Shown here: in pieces, positions 1 through 10,870 of the stretch | How positions within the stretch are numbered: the stretch's first letter is position 1 | Layout of the letters: each line of letters begins with the position of its first letter | DNA from: Glandiceps talaboti | Taxonomy: Eukaryota > Hemichordata > Enteropneusta > Spengelidae | Reading direction: 5' to 3' | NCBI RefSeq assembly: GCF_964340395.1 | Contig: NC_135559.1 | Span: 20,892,611 to 20,956,610 of the forward strand | Length of the DNA stretch: 64,000 nt | Notes under the pieces: generated by a model | Databases searched by the model: none | What the model was told of the DNA's origin: nothing | Seen by the model: the letters and a program-made list of their open reading frames with translations, nothing else | Position numbers and translations under genes: made by a program

Positions 1-88
1 CACAAGTAGGACATACAAAAGTATAACATAACCTCCCCTTATGAGAGGATAAAATGAATATATGATGAGGTTTTACAAATTATCATAC

Positions 89-170
89 CGTAAAATAATA
101 GGCATCTGCTTCCTTTCCCACTTTTGGTTTAACCATAACATGGTCACCGACACCAAACCAGTGATAATAT
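89..170 (-). CDS. VWDE-like gene, second VWD exon (last in window)
   Basis: An 82-bp exon, acceptor ttcaatag and donor GTATGA. The first base completes the arginine of FDGR. The 27 codons read YYHWFGVGDHVMVKPKVGKE then ADAYYFT, phase 0 at the end. This fits the strand after the FDGR motif of VWD domains (FDG-x-YY-x-F-x-G-x-G...). The gene must continue to the left of the window; no further exon was seen in 1-88. Confidence 0.75.
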
Positions 171-512
171 CTATTGAAATGGACACAAATAAATATTAAA
201 CGTTTGCTTTAAATCTTTATAATATGTTTTTTATAACAATGTCACCAGCTTTACATACACAAACTTCACCATTGTAGAACATTATAGGCAAACATATTGG
301 TCCTAAGCACAAGCTCCCTTCTTCCACTTTAGGTCGAAAAACAGATGAGATTTTATGAAGTATACATATGGTACGCAAACATAACATGGAATTGGATCAG
401 ATCCTGCATTAACACATTTACAAACGTCAACACGCATATTATATATGTTTTGAAATAAAATGAGTTGTGTACAATTATTAACTTTCACAAAGAATGCATT
501 AATTCAACATAC

Positions 513-586
513 CTTCCATCAAAGGTAGTGTAATGAGGGTCACCCAATGCTGTGCACGATGCGGACTTTTTATCTTCTGTGTGAAC
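513..586 (-). CDS. VWDE-like gene, start of VWD domain
   Basis: A 74-bp exon with acceptor ...atttcaag and donor GTATGT. It encodes VHTEDKKSASCTALGDPHYT then TFDG, with AG left over. The C-x-A-x-GDPHYTTFDG string is the hallmark opening of von Willebrand factor type D domains. There is no open frame around it long enough to be noticed by ORF length; it was found by continuing the phase from the 1013 donor. The leftover AG plus the first base A of the exon at 170 gives AGA (R), completing GDPHYTTFDGR. Confidence 0.87.
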
Positions 587-784
587 CTTGAAATTACAAT
601 AGCTAACAGGGTATAAGCTGTGTTGAATGTTTTAAGCATCGAAAATATTTTATTAATATTCATAGACAAGAAGAACACATTCTAGACCGGTGTTATGTTG
701 AGCAAAATAACAGCATTGCGACCGTTGGAAGCAACATTTGATTGTCAAAGTTTTTATTATGCCAACTCCCTGATGTCGTCATAT

Positions 785-969
<185 letters not shown>

Positions 970-1012
970 CGTTCCGATATTTTTATTTGCTATTGAATAA
1001 CTTATTACTCAC

Positions 1013-1333
1013 CGTTACATACACTGGACGGTGATTGCGGAAGTAAAACGGGTTTGTTCCCTCAAACGGTGAAAACTCAACAATAAATGTTTGGTCAGGA
1101 TGATTAGGTTGATCTGGTCGTTTGACAACTTCAAGAATTTTTACTGTATCAGGACCATCAGTGTTGTAAAAGGAAACTACACAGTCTTTAAACCCCGTAT
1201 CATCGTCTGACTTTACACCTGCTTGAACATCACAATTGGTGGCTTGACCTTCACATACAACTGGGACGCTAGTAGTTAGAGTAATAGTCTGAGGACTTCC
1301 GTTTTCTTTCACAAATATCTCTTGTTCGTGTGC
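1013..1333 (-). CDS. VWDE-like gene, pre-VWD exon
   Basis: A 321-bp exon (107 codons, phase 0/0): acceptor tatgcag above 1333, donor GTGAGT below 1013. It begins AHEQEIFVKENGSPQTITLT and includes VPVVCEGQATNCDV, FKDCVVSFYNTDG and PFYFRNHRPVYVT. This is the stretch just before the VWD domain: a repeated threonine-rich strand, a cysteine pair and a short 'P-V-Y-V-T-V' strand leading into the VWD start. The next exon opens with GTT in phase 0 and supplies the VWD motif directly. The leading ATGCAG in the open frame is intron (acceptor), not a start codon. Confidence 0.88.
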
Positions 1334-1394
1334 CTGCATATAACGGAAATTACGTGAAAACCATGGGATGCTATGCTATTTGAATTACTTACTG

Positions 1395-1460
1395 TAACGG
1401 AAATTCAAGTGATGGAATTCGAACTCGCAAGTTCGAATTCCATCACTTGAATTTCCGTTA
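1395..1460. repeat. 66-bp near-perfect palindrome
   Basis: 31-bp arms TAACGGAAATTCAAGTGATG... (1395-1425, 1430-1460) with a 4-nt loop. The arm and the sequence up to about 1540 (ending ...CCGTACCATAACTTGTG) recur in inverted orientation at 31017-31090 and 44070-44145, each time next to a long (TA)n tract. Confidence 0.8.
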
Positions 1461-1537
1461 AAATTTAGTCGTCCGAAGATCGCATTCAACAAGCGTGTAA
1501 CTCTGAGTAACGGCTCCGTACCATAACTTGTGTATTT

Positions 1538-1641
<104 letters not shown>

Positions 1642-1682
1642 CATAAAAATGAAAGAAGACGAGTCTGATATTACATAGTGGA

Positions 1683-1726
1683 ATTACACTACGGACCGTT
1701 TCACCCGAAGGATCGTCAGGTGTAAT
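1683..1726 (-). ncRNA. hammerhead ribozyme-like motif (type I), left Penelope arm
   Basis: Minus strand: stem I ATTACAC, core CTGACGA, stem II CC-TTCG-GG, core GAAA, stem III ACG-GTC-CGT sharing the last A of GAAA, cleavage position after the A of GTA (between 1690 and 1689), then GTGTAAT closing stem I with 7 of 7 pairs. Hammerheads with a short stem III are known from Penelope-like elements, so the context fits. Oddity: the base pair next to the CUGANGA core in stem II is U-U instead of the usual G-C, so activity is uncertain. Confidence 0.7.
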
Positions 1727-2683
1727 AGTGTGGTTTAATAGTATTCGTTAGCTAACATCCTGCTTTATGTACATAACTTATGTGTGTTCACTGACGGCTG
1801 TGTGTACACAAAAAGATTGACAACAAAGGTTACGTATTATTAAGTAAGAACTTGTTAGCGTGCCGGCATTTACTGATTAATTCAGTTCTGCTGTTCAAGT
1901 TCGTTGATTTGTCGGCAGTTATAATAAAATATTTTTCCCAGAGGCATAGTTGACATCGTTTGGTAACGTTAGAGTATGAGGAAGCCTGCTTGAGAACTGA
2001 CCAGTGTACGTCGTAATTAATGTTGCTGTCTTTTAGGTGCCAAATGTATTTACTGAGTGCAGTGTCTTTCTTCTTGTGATCAAGTTTAAATGAAGACTTG
2101 TGGTTGTTAAACCTGCTTTTGAATTCTGTGTCACTAACGCCTATGTATGATTTGTGATCTTGGTTAGTGGTGACTGTTGCTTTGTAAACAACGCTTTTTA
2201 TGAGGCATTTTCCTGCGAGAGGGCACTCCTTTGGTTTTCTGCAGTTACAGGTATTTTGTTGTGTTTGCTTAGCTTTTGAAAGTATGGCTTTATTATGACC
2301 GCTGATTAATTTACCCATGTTGTCCATGCAACTATAGCTCACTTTAGTATTATTACGGTTGAAGATTTTATGCAGTACACTGGATATGGGGAAATGCTTG
2401 TCGATGAGGTTGAGAAATTTTCTACCGATGTTTGTTGAAACGTGTTTACTGTAAGGTGGGTTGAACCAAGTTATATTACGGCTGCGATTCCGCTTGCGTT
2501 GAGTGTGTCTTGTTTGGTCAAATTTGAGGGTGTGATTATATCCTGCTTCATTGAGTGCATCTTGGTAGGATGATGTAGTGGCGTCGAATAGTTGTTCATC
2601 ACTGGAAATGTTGGATAGTCGTTGGTTTACCGAGCTGGGTATGGTCTTAATTATGGCTTTAGGATGGTTTGATTTCTTGTTGA

Positions 2684-2913
2684 CGTAGTGGGTGGTGTTA
2701 TTTGGTTTTGTGTACGGTCGGTATGACTCGTCACACAAGTTGAAAGTGACATCAAGGAAGTTGACAATTTTGATACCTTGGTCGGTGGTGATTCTAAGGC
2801 CGAGTTTCTTAAATTCTGAAGTTAGCTGCTTGGCTACTTTGTTGGCTTTCGATGATGAATGGTTACGGAGTACAGCTAGGCCATCATCCCTGTATAATCC
2901 TACCTCATTATCA
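2684..2913 (-). repeat. 230-bp direct repeat, left of the foldback element
   Basis: CGTAGTGGGTGGTG...CCTCATTATCA, repeated at 5443-5672. Both lie in the Penelope ORF, which carries this segment only once in the right arm (8443-8672, opposite orientation). Confidence 0.85.
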
Positions 2914-5442
2914 GGTAGTATACAAAACGAAGACCGAAGATCGAAGATCGAAGACCGAAGATCTTTGCCACGGTTTTATGTACCCGACGATGAAAATATT
3001 TCACCACATTCCCAACTTCAAAACCTACTTAGAAATGAAATAGAGTGAACACCTTATAAATAAATGCGAAATGATTGTGCAATGAATTTTTAGGGTAAAT
3101 CAGATCTCAGTGACAAAATGAATTCTTTTTGGAACTAGAAAACTTGACATTATAACTTCATGTTTATGGTATTTCCATAATGAAAATATCACATTAACAA
3201 CTACAGCACTTATTTAGAAGTTAAATCCCGATTTATAACCTAGTGTTGAAATGAACGATCTTCTATCTTCGATCTTCGCTTTAGAGATTACCCTATCAAA
3301 TCTCTAAAACGAAGATTGAAGATGGAAGACATCTATACTCACTTTAACTTTCTATACATACAAAATCTAATAGCCCTCAATTTTATCACTTAACACGACC
3401 TCATAAATAAATGCAAAATGATTGTTCAACGAATTTTAGGGTACAGAGCCAAATCATACCAGATAAATCAAATTCTCTTTGGAAATAGAAAATCCGACAT
3501 TAAAACTTCACGTATATGGTATTTTCATAATGAAAATATCACATTCCCAACTACAAAACCTATTTAGAAGTTAAATACCAATTTATAACCTTATGTTGAA
3601 ATGAACGATCTTCTATCTTCGATCTTCGCTTTAGAGATTACCCTATCAAATCTCTAAAACGAAGATCGAAGATGGAAGACATCTATACTCACTGAAATTT
3701 TCTATACATACACAATCTAATAAAATCTCTAAATTTACGTCTGCCCTCCGAAGCACCTACCCATTTTTAATCAAACAATTGGACTCATTAATAGGGATTT
3801 TTAGTCAAAATCAGACCCATATATTGGCAGGGTTTTTTTTTATCACTTCCGGGTTTTCAGGCAAAAACTGGACCCATGTTTAGGGATTTTCCCGCGAAAA
3901 AGTGGCCAATACGGGCAGTACATATCTGTATACCTTTCTATGGCGGTACCCCCTTTGGAGGGGGCAGGATGTTGTGACTTGCACAGTATCTTCGGACGCT
4001 TCTTTCCGATGATGTTCGCGTATTCTTCTATTTCAAGTCATGCAATGCCTCGTTTGACAAGACTCTTGTACCTAGCATCGATCCCCCCCCCCCCCCAGGA
4101 TATCAAATAGTCCATCCATTACATAAATCACTGATAATAGTGCCCATTGAAGTCTGTTTACAAACCAAACTTGTTTCAAATGAAGAATGTAAACTTTGAT
4201 AAAGAGTTTTATGGACATAAACACAGCATGCAGCACTATTACATAAGTGGTACACCTCGTTAAGATATCCTGCTGTTTGGCAAACAGTGAGTATAGATGT
4301 CTTCCATCTTCGATCTTCGTTTTAGAGATTTGATAGGGTAATCTCTAAAGCGAAGATCGAAGATAGAAGATCGTTCATTTCAACATAAGTTATAAATTGG
4401 GATTTAACTTCTAAATAGGTTTTGTAGTTGGGAATGTGATATTTTCATTATGGAAATACCATATACGTAAAGTTATAATGTCGGGTCTTCTATTTCCAAA
4501 GAGAATTTGTTTTGTCTGGTATGATTTGTACCCTAAAATTCGTTGAACAATCATTTTGCATTTATTTACAAGGTCGTGTTATGTGATAAAATTGAGGGCT
4601 ATTAGATTTTGCATGTATACAAAGTTTCAGTGGGTATAGATGTCTTCCATCTTCGATCTTCGTTTTAGAGATTTGATAGGGTAATCTCTAAAGCGAAGAT
4701 CGAAGATAGAAGATCGTTCATTTCCGATCCCTCTTCAGTATTCGGTTTTGAATGAACATACATAAGGTTATAAATTGGAATTTAACTTCTAAATAGGTTT
4801 TGTAGTTGGGAATGTGATATTTTCGTTATGAAAATAAAATAACCATGAAGCATAATGTCGGGTTTTCTATTTCCAAAGAGAATTTGCTTTGTCTGGTATG
4901 ATTTGGTTTTCTACCCTAAAAATTCGTTGTACAATAATTATGCATTTATTTATGAGGTCGCGTTAAGTGACAAAATTGAGGGCTATTAGATTTTGTATGT
5001 ATAGAAAATTTCAGTGAGTATAGATGTCTTCCATCTTCGATCTTCGTTTTAGAGATTTGATAGGGTAATCTCTAAAGCGAAGATCGAAGATAGAAGATCG
5101 TTCATTTCAACATAAGGTTATAAATTTGGGATTTAACTTCTAAATAAGTGCTGTAGTTGTTAATGTGATATTTTCATTATGGAAATACCATAAACATGAA
5201 GTTATAATGTCGAGTTTTCTTTTTCCAAAAAGAATTCATTTTGTCACTGAGATCTGATTTACCCTAAAAATTCATTGCACAATCATTTCGCATTTATTTA
5301 TAAGGTGTTCACTCTATTTCATTTCTAAGTAGGTTTTGAAGTTGGGAATGTGGTGAAATATTTTCATCGTCGGCTACATAAAACCATGGCAAAGATCTTC
5401 GGTCTTCGATCTTCGGTCTTCGATCTTCGTTTTGTATACTAC
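2914..5442. mobile_element. 2.5-kb foldback element with GATCTTCG-rich inverted ends
   Basis: Starts GGTAGTATACAAAACGAAGA and ends with its exact complement. Inverted similarity continues for hundreds of bases (2914-3240 with about 5115-5442). Inside lie five copies of a palindromic module (TTCTATCTTCGATCTTCGC...AAACGAAGATCGAAGATGG): two forward near 3258 and 3608, three reversed near 4288, 4629 and 5012. No coding capacity. Inserted within the Penelope left arm and flanked by 230-bp direct repeats. Confidence 0.85.
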
Positions 5443-5672
5443 CGTAGTGGGTGGTGTTATTTGGTTTTGTGTACGGTCGGTATGACTCGTCACACAAGTT
5501 GAAAGTGACATCAAGGAAGTTGACAATTTTGATACCTTGGTCGGTGGTGATTCTAAGGCCGAGTTTCTTAAATTCTGAAGTTAGCTGCTTGGCTACTTTG
5601 TTGGCTTTCGATGATGAATGGTTACGGAGTACAGCTAGGCCATCATCCCTGTATAATCCTACCTCATTATCA
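5443..5672 (-). repeat. 230-bp direct repeat, right of the foldback element
   Basis: Second copy of 2684-2913, directly abutting the foldback end at 5442. Confidence 0.85.
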
Positions 5673-5697
5673 AACATATGTTTGACTTTACTAAGTA
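5443..5697 (-). mobile_element. Penelope-like element, left arm, distal part with duplicated 230 bp
   Basis: 5443-5672 repeats 2684-2913 exactly or nearly so and 5673-5697 completes the arm (complement of TACTTAGTAAAGTCAAACAT). It encodes SKVKHMFDNEVGLYRDDGLA, with a YRDD box in the position of the RT catalytic aspartates. Confidence 0.75.
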
Positions 5698-5701
5698 CCA
5701 T

Positions 5702-5796
5702 AATGTTGACATATACATATGATAGTGATGATGTCATTGTCAGAATGATCTCATGTATAATTCATTAGATATTAATGTATAGATCATATCATTACA
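5702..5796 (-). repeat. partial 3' LTR of the Ty3/gypsy remnant
   Basis: Downstream of pol on the minus strand is a polypurine tract (AAAAAAGGAGAG, about 5797-5812) followed at once by TGTAATGATATGATC, the expected start of a 3' LTR. The sequence runs into the Penelope arm after about 95 bp, so the LTR is truncated or very short. No matching 5' LTR is in the window. Confidence 0.55.
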
Positions 5797-6118
5797 ACTC
5801 TCCTTTTTTGAGTGAGACTATATATCGTAATGTATTGGTATTATTGATCAAATTGGATATGGATTATATTGGTCGAGCGATGTTTAGTAAATCATAATAA
5901 GTGTATTGTCTCTCAATATCAATTGGTTTGACATGAAAACATATTGTCAGAGTCATCAGAGTTCTGTCGAATTTAATTGCTGTAATACAATCTAGCTAAG
6001 CTATATTAATTAGTATTTGTATCAAATCTAACATCGGAGTGGACTATCCGATCTCCTACTCTAACTATATTTCCATCATCTGATTCAGGATTATTCTGCC
6101 TGATCAAAGTGGTTTGAT

Positions 6119-6880
6119 TCACACATAATCTTTGAATCTTTCTGGTTTCTTCACAACTCTTCCACTTCTTGTTGTCACAATATTCTGCGCATTGTCAGCT
6201 GTTGACTTTGTCATGTCAGGTGCTGTTGTTATGGTGGTGGTGGTGGTTGGAATCTCGTTTTCTCCTGTTTCAGTAGTTGTTGATGGAGTATCTGGTGATG
6301 TTATCATCTCATCTCCAGTATCTGTTGTTATTACTGATGGTGGAGGTTTCTCATTTGTTTTCAATAGATGTTTTCGGTTGCGATGATACTGTTTTCCTCC
6401 CGGTGTTTCGATGATGTATGAACGTGGAGTTTCAGCATAGCCTGTAACTTTGGCTGTTTTCCATTGACCTTGTTGTTGAACTCGTATGGTTTCATTTGTG
6501 TTGAGTTTATGTAGGTGTTTTGCAATTCTGTCTTAGTATTTCTTCTGAATTTCTTGTTTGTTTTTCAGCTTTGACTTGGTGGTTGTTGGGTTGATTACCT
6601 TTGGTTTTAACTGTGCATTTGTGGTAGGTAATGTTGATCGTAATCTGCGGCTCATCAGAACTTGTGCTGGTGATCCGATGTCAATGGGTGTATTTCTATA
6701 TTCAAGTAAACTTAAATATATGTCCTTGCCATCTTGTACAGCTTTCTTCAGTAGTCTTTTTACTGTTTGTACTGTTCGCTCTGCTAGTCCGTTGGATTGA
6801 CTGAAATGTGGGCTGGTACGTGTGTGTTTGAATCCCCATTTCGATGCGAACTGTTTGTATTCACTTGAATACACGTGAAC
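6119..6880 (-). pseudogene. Ty3/gypsy pol: integrase end and C-terminal tail
   Basis: Continues with YSSEYKQFASKWGFKHTRTS and SNGLAERTVQTVKRLL, which carries the catalytic glutamate, to EIQKKY and a TAA at 6533-6535. The same frame then continues DRIAKHLHKLNTNETIRVQQ, a GQWKTAKVTGYAETPRSYII chromatin/DNA-binding-like tail, a threonine-rich linker and the typical end TRSGRVVKKPERFKDYV before the stop at 6119. The TAA is a simple nonsense change in otherwise continuous coding sequence. Confidence 0.85.
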
Positions 6881-6889
6881 TGTGGACCG

Positions 6890-7383
6890 TTGTCACTTCT
6901 CACTTTGATTGGTATTCCATGTCTTGCAAAGATTGACTTTGTGTGGTTTATAACCGTGCTACTCTTTGTGTTCTCCAGTTTTGCAATTTCGAAGAACTTT
7001 GAATAGTAGTCTACTATCAGCAAGTAGTTGGCTTGGTCTAGTGTGAATAAATCTGTGGCGACAACTTGCCATGGTCCTTCTGGTACCGGTGTGGGAATCA
7101 TAGGTTCTTTCTGAATCGAGTTAAGGTGTTCAAGACATATGCTGCATTTTAATACCATATCAGCGATTTGTGCATTCATGCTTGGCCAGAACAGAATGTC
7201 TCTTGCACGTTGTTTGCATTTTCCAATTCCCATGTGGCCTGTATGGATTAGTTTCAACATTTGTTGTTGTAATGACTTTGGAATTAATATTCTCTCACCT
7301 TTGAATATTATTCCATCCATAACTGATAATTCGTCTTGGTGTTGCCAGTATCTCTTGGCAGTTTGTACTTGGTCTTTGGCCAT
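6890..7383 (-). pseudogene. Ty3/gypsy pol: integrase zinc-binding region and catalytic core (first part)
   Basis: Reads VMDGIIFKGERILIPKSLQQ, an HHCC zinc-binding stretch (LIHTGHMGIGKCKQR ... CSICLEH), then the core with VATDLF (first D), YLLIVDYYSKFFEIA and KVRSDNGPQF (second D). A frameshift after PQFTC separates it from the rest of the core. Confidence 0.88.
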
Positions 7384-8412
7384 CCATGTATTATTATGGA
7401 CTTGAGTTGTCTTAGCGAATCATCTTCTTCAGTTTTCTCTTTTATTTCTTCAAGTTTCTCATCAGATACAGGTGCATTTTTCATTACTTGATGAACAAGT
7501 TGTGAAAGTTCTTCATCCATGTTGGAGTCGCTTTCATTTCTTGGGATGTATGCCCTTGACAATGTATCTGCTGTGATGAGTTCTTTCCCTGGTTTGTACG
7601 TTAGAGATATGTCGTATTTTTGCATGCGTAGTAGCATTCTCTGTAGTCTTGCTGGTGCTGATGCTAGAGGTTTCTTTAGAATCGACTCTAATGGCTTATG
7701 GTCGGATTCTACTTGTACTTCCTTTCCATATGTGTACTGGTTGAATCTCTCTAAGCCAAATAACACAGCTAGCAGTTCTTTCTCTATTTGTGCATATCTT
7801 GTCTCTGCATCGGTCATGGCACGTGATGCGTATGCAACTGGCTTGTCTTCTTGTAGAAGTACTGCACCTAAACCAGATTTTGATGCGTCACAGCTCAGAG
7901 TAACTGGTTTTCTTACATCAAAATATCTTAGAACTGGTTGTGCTGTTAATATTTTCTTGATTTCATCGAATGCTTTTTCTTGCGCATCTTCCCAGTGGAA
8001 ATGTACTTCTCTCTTCAGGAGATCTCTGATTGGTTGTGTCAATGTTGATAGGTTTGGAACGAACTTTCCTAAGTATGTTACTGTTCCAAGTAGTCGTTCT
8101 ATTCCCTTTTTATCTGTTGGGGGTGGCATTTCATTTATTGCTCGGATTTTTTCTGGATCCGGTTTAACTCCTTCTGCTGTGAGTTGATTTCCTATGTAGC
8201 CAATTGTGGTGACACTAATTTCACACTTTTCACTGTTTAGTGTGAGGTTCATCTCTTTACATTTTCTGACAGCTGCTTTCAGGTTGTCATCATGATCGGA
8301 TTGACCTTTGCCCCATACTAATATGTCATCGATGTCTGTAGCTACACCAGTCATGTTCTCAAATTTCTGTGATATCCGCTTCTGGAATACTTCTTGTGCT
8401 GACTTTAGGCAC
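7384..8412 (-). pseudogene. Ty3/gypsy pol: RT C-terminal part and RNase H
   Basis: Begins in frame as ...SAQEVFQKRISQKFE and has the DIDDILVWG catalytic box, the thumb (GYIGNQLTAEGVKPDPEKI, LLGTVTYLGKFVPNLS) and an RNase H with LSCDASKSGLGAVLLQ, AETRYAQIEKELLAVLFGLE and VESDHKPLE, so the D-E-D carboxylates are present. A connection with KYDISLTYKPGKE follows. A frameshift near 7383 (around HGWPK) moves the product into the next frame. There is no N-terminal RT, so it is inactive. Confidence 0.88.
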
Positions 8413-8417
8413 CTACT

Positions 8418-9718
8418 TACTTAGTAAAGTCAAACATATGTTTGATAATGAGGTAGGATTATACAGGGATGATGGCCTAGCTGTACTCCGTAACCATTCA
8501 CCATCGAAAGCCAACAAAGTAGCCAAGCAGCTAACTTCAGAATTTAAGAAACTCGGCCTAAGAATCACCACCGACCAAGGTATCAAAATTGTCAACTTCC
8601 TTGATGTCACTTTCAACTTGCGTGACGAGTCATACCGACCGTACACAAAACCAAATAACACCACCCACTACGTCAACAAGAAATCAAACCATCCTAAAGC
8701 CATAATTAAGATCATACCCAGCTCGGTAAACCAACGACTATCTAACATTTCCAGTGATGAACAACTATTCGACGCCACTACATCATCCTACCAAGATGCA
8801 CTCAATGAAGCAGGATATAATCACACCCTCAAATTTGACCAAACAAGACACACTCAACGCAAGCGGAATCGCAGCCGTAATATAACTTGGTTCAACCCAC
8901 CTTACAGTAAACACGTTTCAACAAACATCGGTAGAAAATTTCTCAACCTCATCGACAAGCATTTCCCCATATCCAGTGTACTGCATAAAATCTTCAACCG
9001 TAATAATACTAAAGTGAGCTACAGTTGCATGGACAACATGGGTAAATTAATCAGCGGTCATAATAAAGCCATACTTTCAAAAGCTAAGCAAACACAACAA
9101 AATACCTGTAACTGCAGAAAACCAAAGGAGTGCCCTCTCGCAGGAAAATGCCTCATAAAAAGCGTTGTTTACAAAGCAACAGTCACCACTAACCAAGATC
9201 ACAAATCATACATAGGCGTTAGTGACACAGAATTCAAAAGCAGGTTTAACAACCACAAGTCTTCATTTAAACTTGATCACAAGAAGAAAGACACTGCACT
9301 CAGTAAATACATTTGGCACCTAAAAGACAGCAACATTAATTACGACGTACACTGGTCAGTTCTCAAGCAGGCTTCCTCATACTCTAACGTTACCAAACGA
9401 TGTCAACTATGCCTCTGGGAAAAATATTTTATTATAACTGCCGACAAATCAACGAACTTGAACAGCAGAACTGAATTAATCAGTAAATGCCGGCACGCTA
9501 ACAAGTTCTTACTTAATAATACGTAACCTTTGTTGTCAATCTTTTTGTGTACACACAGCCGTCAGTGAACACACATAAGTTATGTACATAAAGCAGGATG
9601 TTAGCTAACGAATACTATTAAACCACACTATTACACCTGACGATCCTTCGGGTGAAACGGTCCGTAGGGTAATTCCACTATGTAATATCAGACTCGTCTT
9701 CTTTCATTTTTATGTATG
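8418..9718 (+). mobile_element. Penelope-like element, right arm (3' half, intact frame)
   Basis: 1301 bp, inverted copy of the left arm with the same 5' start (TACTTAGTAAAG) and the same 3' end (CATTTTTATGTATG). One frame is open from the junction to the stop at 9526, about 370 codons: GLYRDDGLAVLRNH (RT aspartates), VNFLDVTFNL, KPNNTTHYVNKKSNHP, WFNPPYSKHVSTNIGRKFL, SYSCMDNMGKLISGHNKA, the CNCR...CPLAGKC cysteine cluster and the GIY-YIG-like stretch (VYKATVT...YIGVSD...FNNHKSSF). The N-terminal half of the RT is missing, so it cannot be a complete element. It truncates the Ty3 polymerase at 8417. A clean frame and near identity to the left arm suggest a young insertion or gene conversion. 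Confidence 0.78.
9630..9673 (+). ncRNA. hammerhead ribozyme-like motif, right Penelope arm
   Basis: Same core as 1683-1726, but the 3' strand of stem I reads GGGTAAT where GTGTAAT is needed, so one pair next to the cleavage site is lost. Predicted cleavage after 9666. Confidence 0.65.
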
Positions 9719-9768
9719 ATAGCTCTCCAAGGTGATCGAGCACTCTACTTGGCGAAAGAAGAATGAAA

Positions 9769-9849
<81 letters not shown>

Positions 9850-9975
9850 CAGAGTTTCATTCTTCTTATTCAAAGTAGAGTGCTCAATCACCTTGGAGAG
9901 CATATACAAATGAAAGAAGACGAGTATGATATTACATTATGTATTTACACTACGGACCGTTTGACCGGTGACGAA
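9712..9975. repeat. inverted repeat around a (TA)n tract, 3' of the right Penelope arm
   Basis: The sequence after the arm (GCTCTCCAAGGTGAT...GAAGAATGAAA, 9721-9770) reappears inverted at 9855-9902. Beyond it the end of the Penelope 3' UTR also reappears inverted (9908-9965, including a broken hammerhead with CAAACG in place of GAAACG). The tract between is (TA)n, 9777-9850. Confidence 0.75.
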
Positions 9976-10015
9976 CAACAATTCAAGGCTACTACATCAT
10001 CCTACTAAGATGTTG
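9968..10015 (+). mobile_element. small diverged fragment of the Penelope ORF
   Basis: GTGACGAACAACAATTCAAG...ACATCATCCTACTAAGATG resembles the ORF segment at 8756-8803 (encoding DEQLFDATTSSYQD), with a stop in place of the glutamine codon. Confidence 0.55.
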
Positions 10016-10299
10016 GATTGTCTTTGGTTTACCTAAATTTATTTTGATAATTAGACAATAGTTATCAATATCTAAAGCATAGTATTTTTTGTATTTATTG
10101 CAAAGAAATGCATGTGTCGTTTAAAGCTTGTTGATAACTTAAAATCTAAATGGTTACTTTGTATGATTACTGGGTTTTCGATGATTAGGCAATATGCCAA
10201 CTATGCAAGCTTCAATTTCATACAGTTTCATGTAATTAATATTACAATTACAGAAATACATCATGCATAATAACTATACGTCAGAATACATTCTAACAA

Positions 10300-10870
10300 T
10301 GTATGTAGGCCCAACAATCTATGGTTTTGCCATTTCTAACCATTCTGTCTAAATCTGATATAGCCTTATCACTGAAATTCGTTAATTCTGCAAATGAATC
10401 ATTGGAATTGAAGGCTACATCACCAAGTTTTCCAGATAATATGTGATTAGTTATGTTTCAAAGCATGTACCAAATTATATTGAATTTGATGTATGCATTC
10501 TTATAACACAAAAAGCACGAATTACACAAATTAGTCATTAAAACTAAAAGCAAATAAATTAAACATTAAATATCACCAAGCATTTCACAAAATATGCGGT
10601 TATATATGAAGAATGTACCAAATAATATTGAATCATCATTTTGAACATGCATTTTAAATATTATAGCCTAATTTAATACTGAAAATCATTAATTATGCAA
10701 ATGAGTCACGGAAACTAAAAGCTACACCATGTTATGGTTGATGTATGTAGTAAATTAGATTGAACTGGAAACATTAAGATTTCGCCTAATTACTATGAAA
10801 ACTCATTAATTATGAAAATAAGTCATTAAAATAAAAGCAACATTATCAAACTTTATATGGCATATGGACT
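10300..10870 (+). repeat. diverged tandem repeat, roughly 150-bp unit with ATGCAAAT
   Basis: About four units share 'ACTGAAAATCATTAATTATG', 'CAAATGAGTCATTAAAACTA', 'AAGCAACATTATCAAACTTT' and 'TGTACCAAATTATATTGAA'. Very AT-rich, no coding potential. The same family recurs at 13745-14110 and, inverted, at 58500-58740. Confidence 0.7.

Larger units (their letters stand above)
5698..8417 (-). mobile_element. Ty3/gypsy-type LTR retrotransposon remnant
   Basis: Minus-strand pol from the RT active site to the C-terminal tail plus the start of a 3' LTR, held between the two inverted Penelope arms. Gag, protease and the N-terminal RT are missing, cut at 8417. The reading frame is broken by two frameshifts and one nonsense codon. 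Gene order RT-RNase H-integrase is that of Ty3/gypsy elements. Confidence 0.9.

Noticed and set aside
303-488. Minus-strand open frame resembling a VWD strand (ILFQNIYNMRVDV...)
   Set aside because: It cannot be spliced in phase between the exons at 513 and 170, which join each other directly; likely intron.
2692-3048. Plus-strand frame MVLFGFVYGRYDSS..., also at 5451 and 8413 (minus)
   Set aside because: Antisense shadow of the Penelope ORF.
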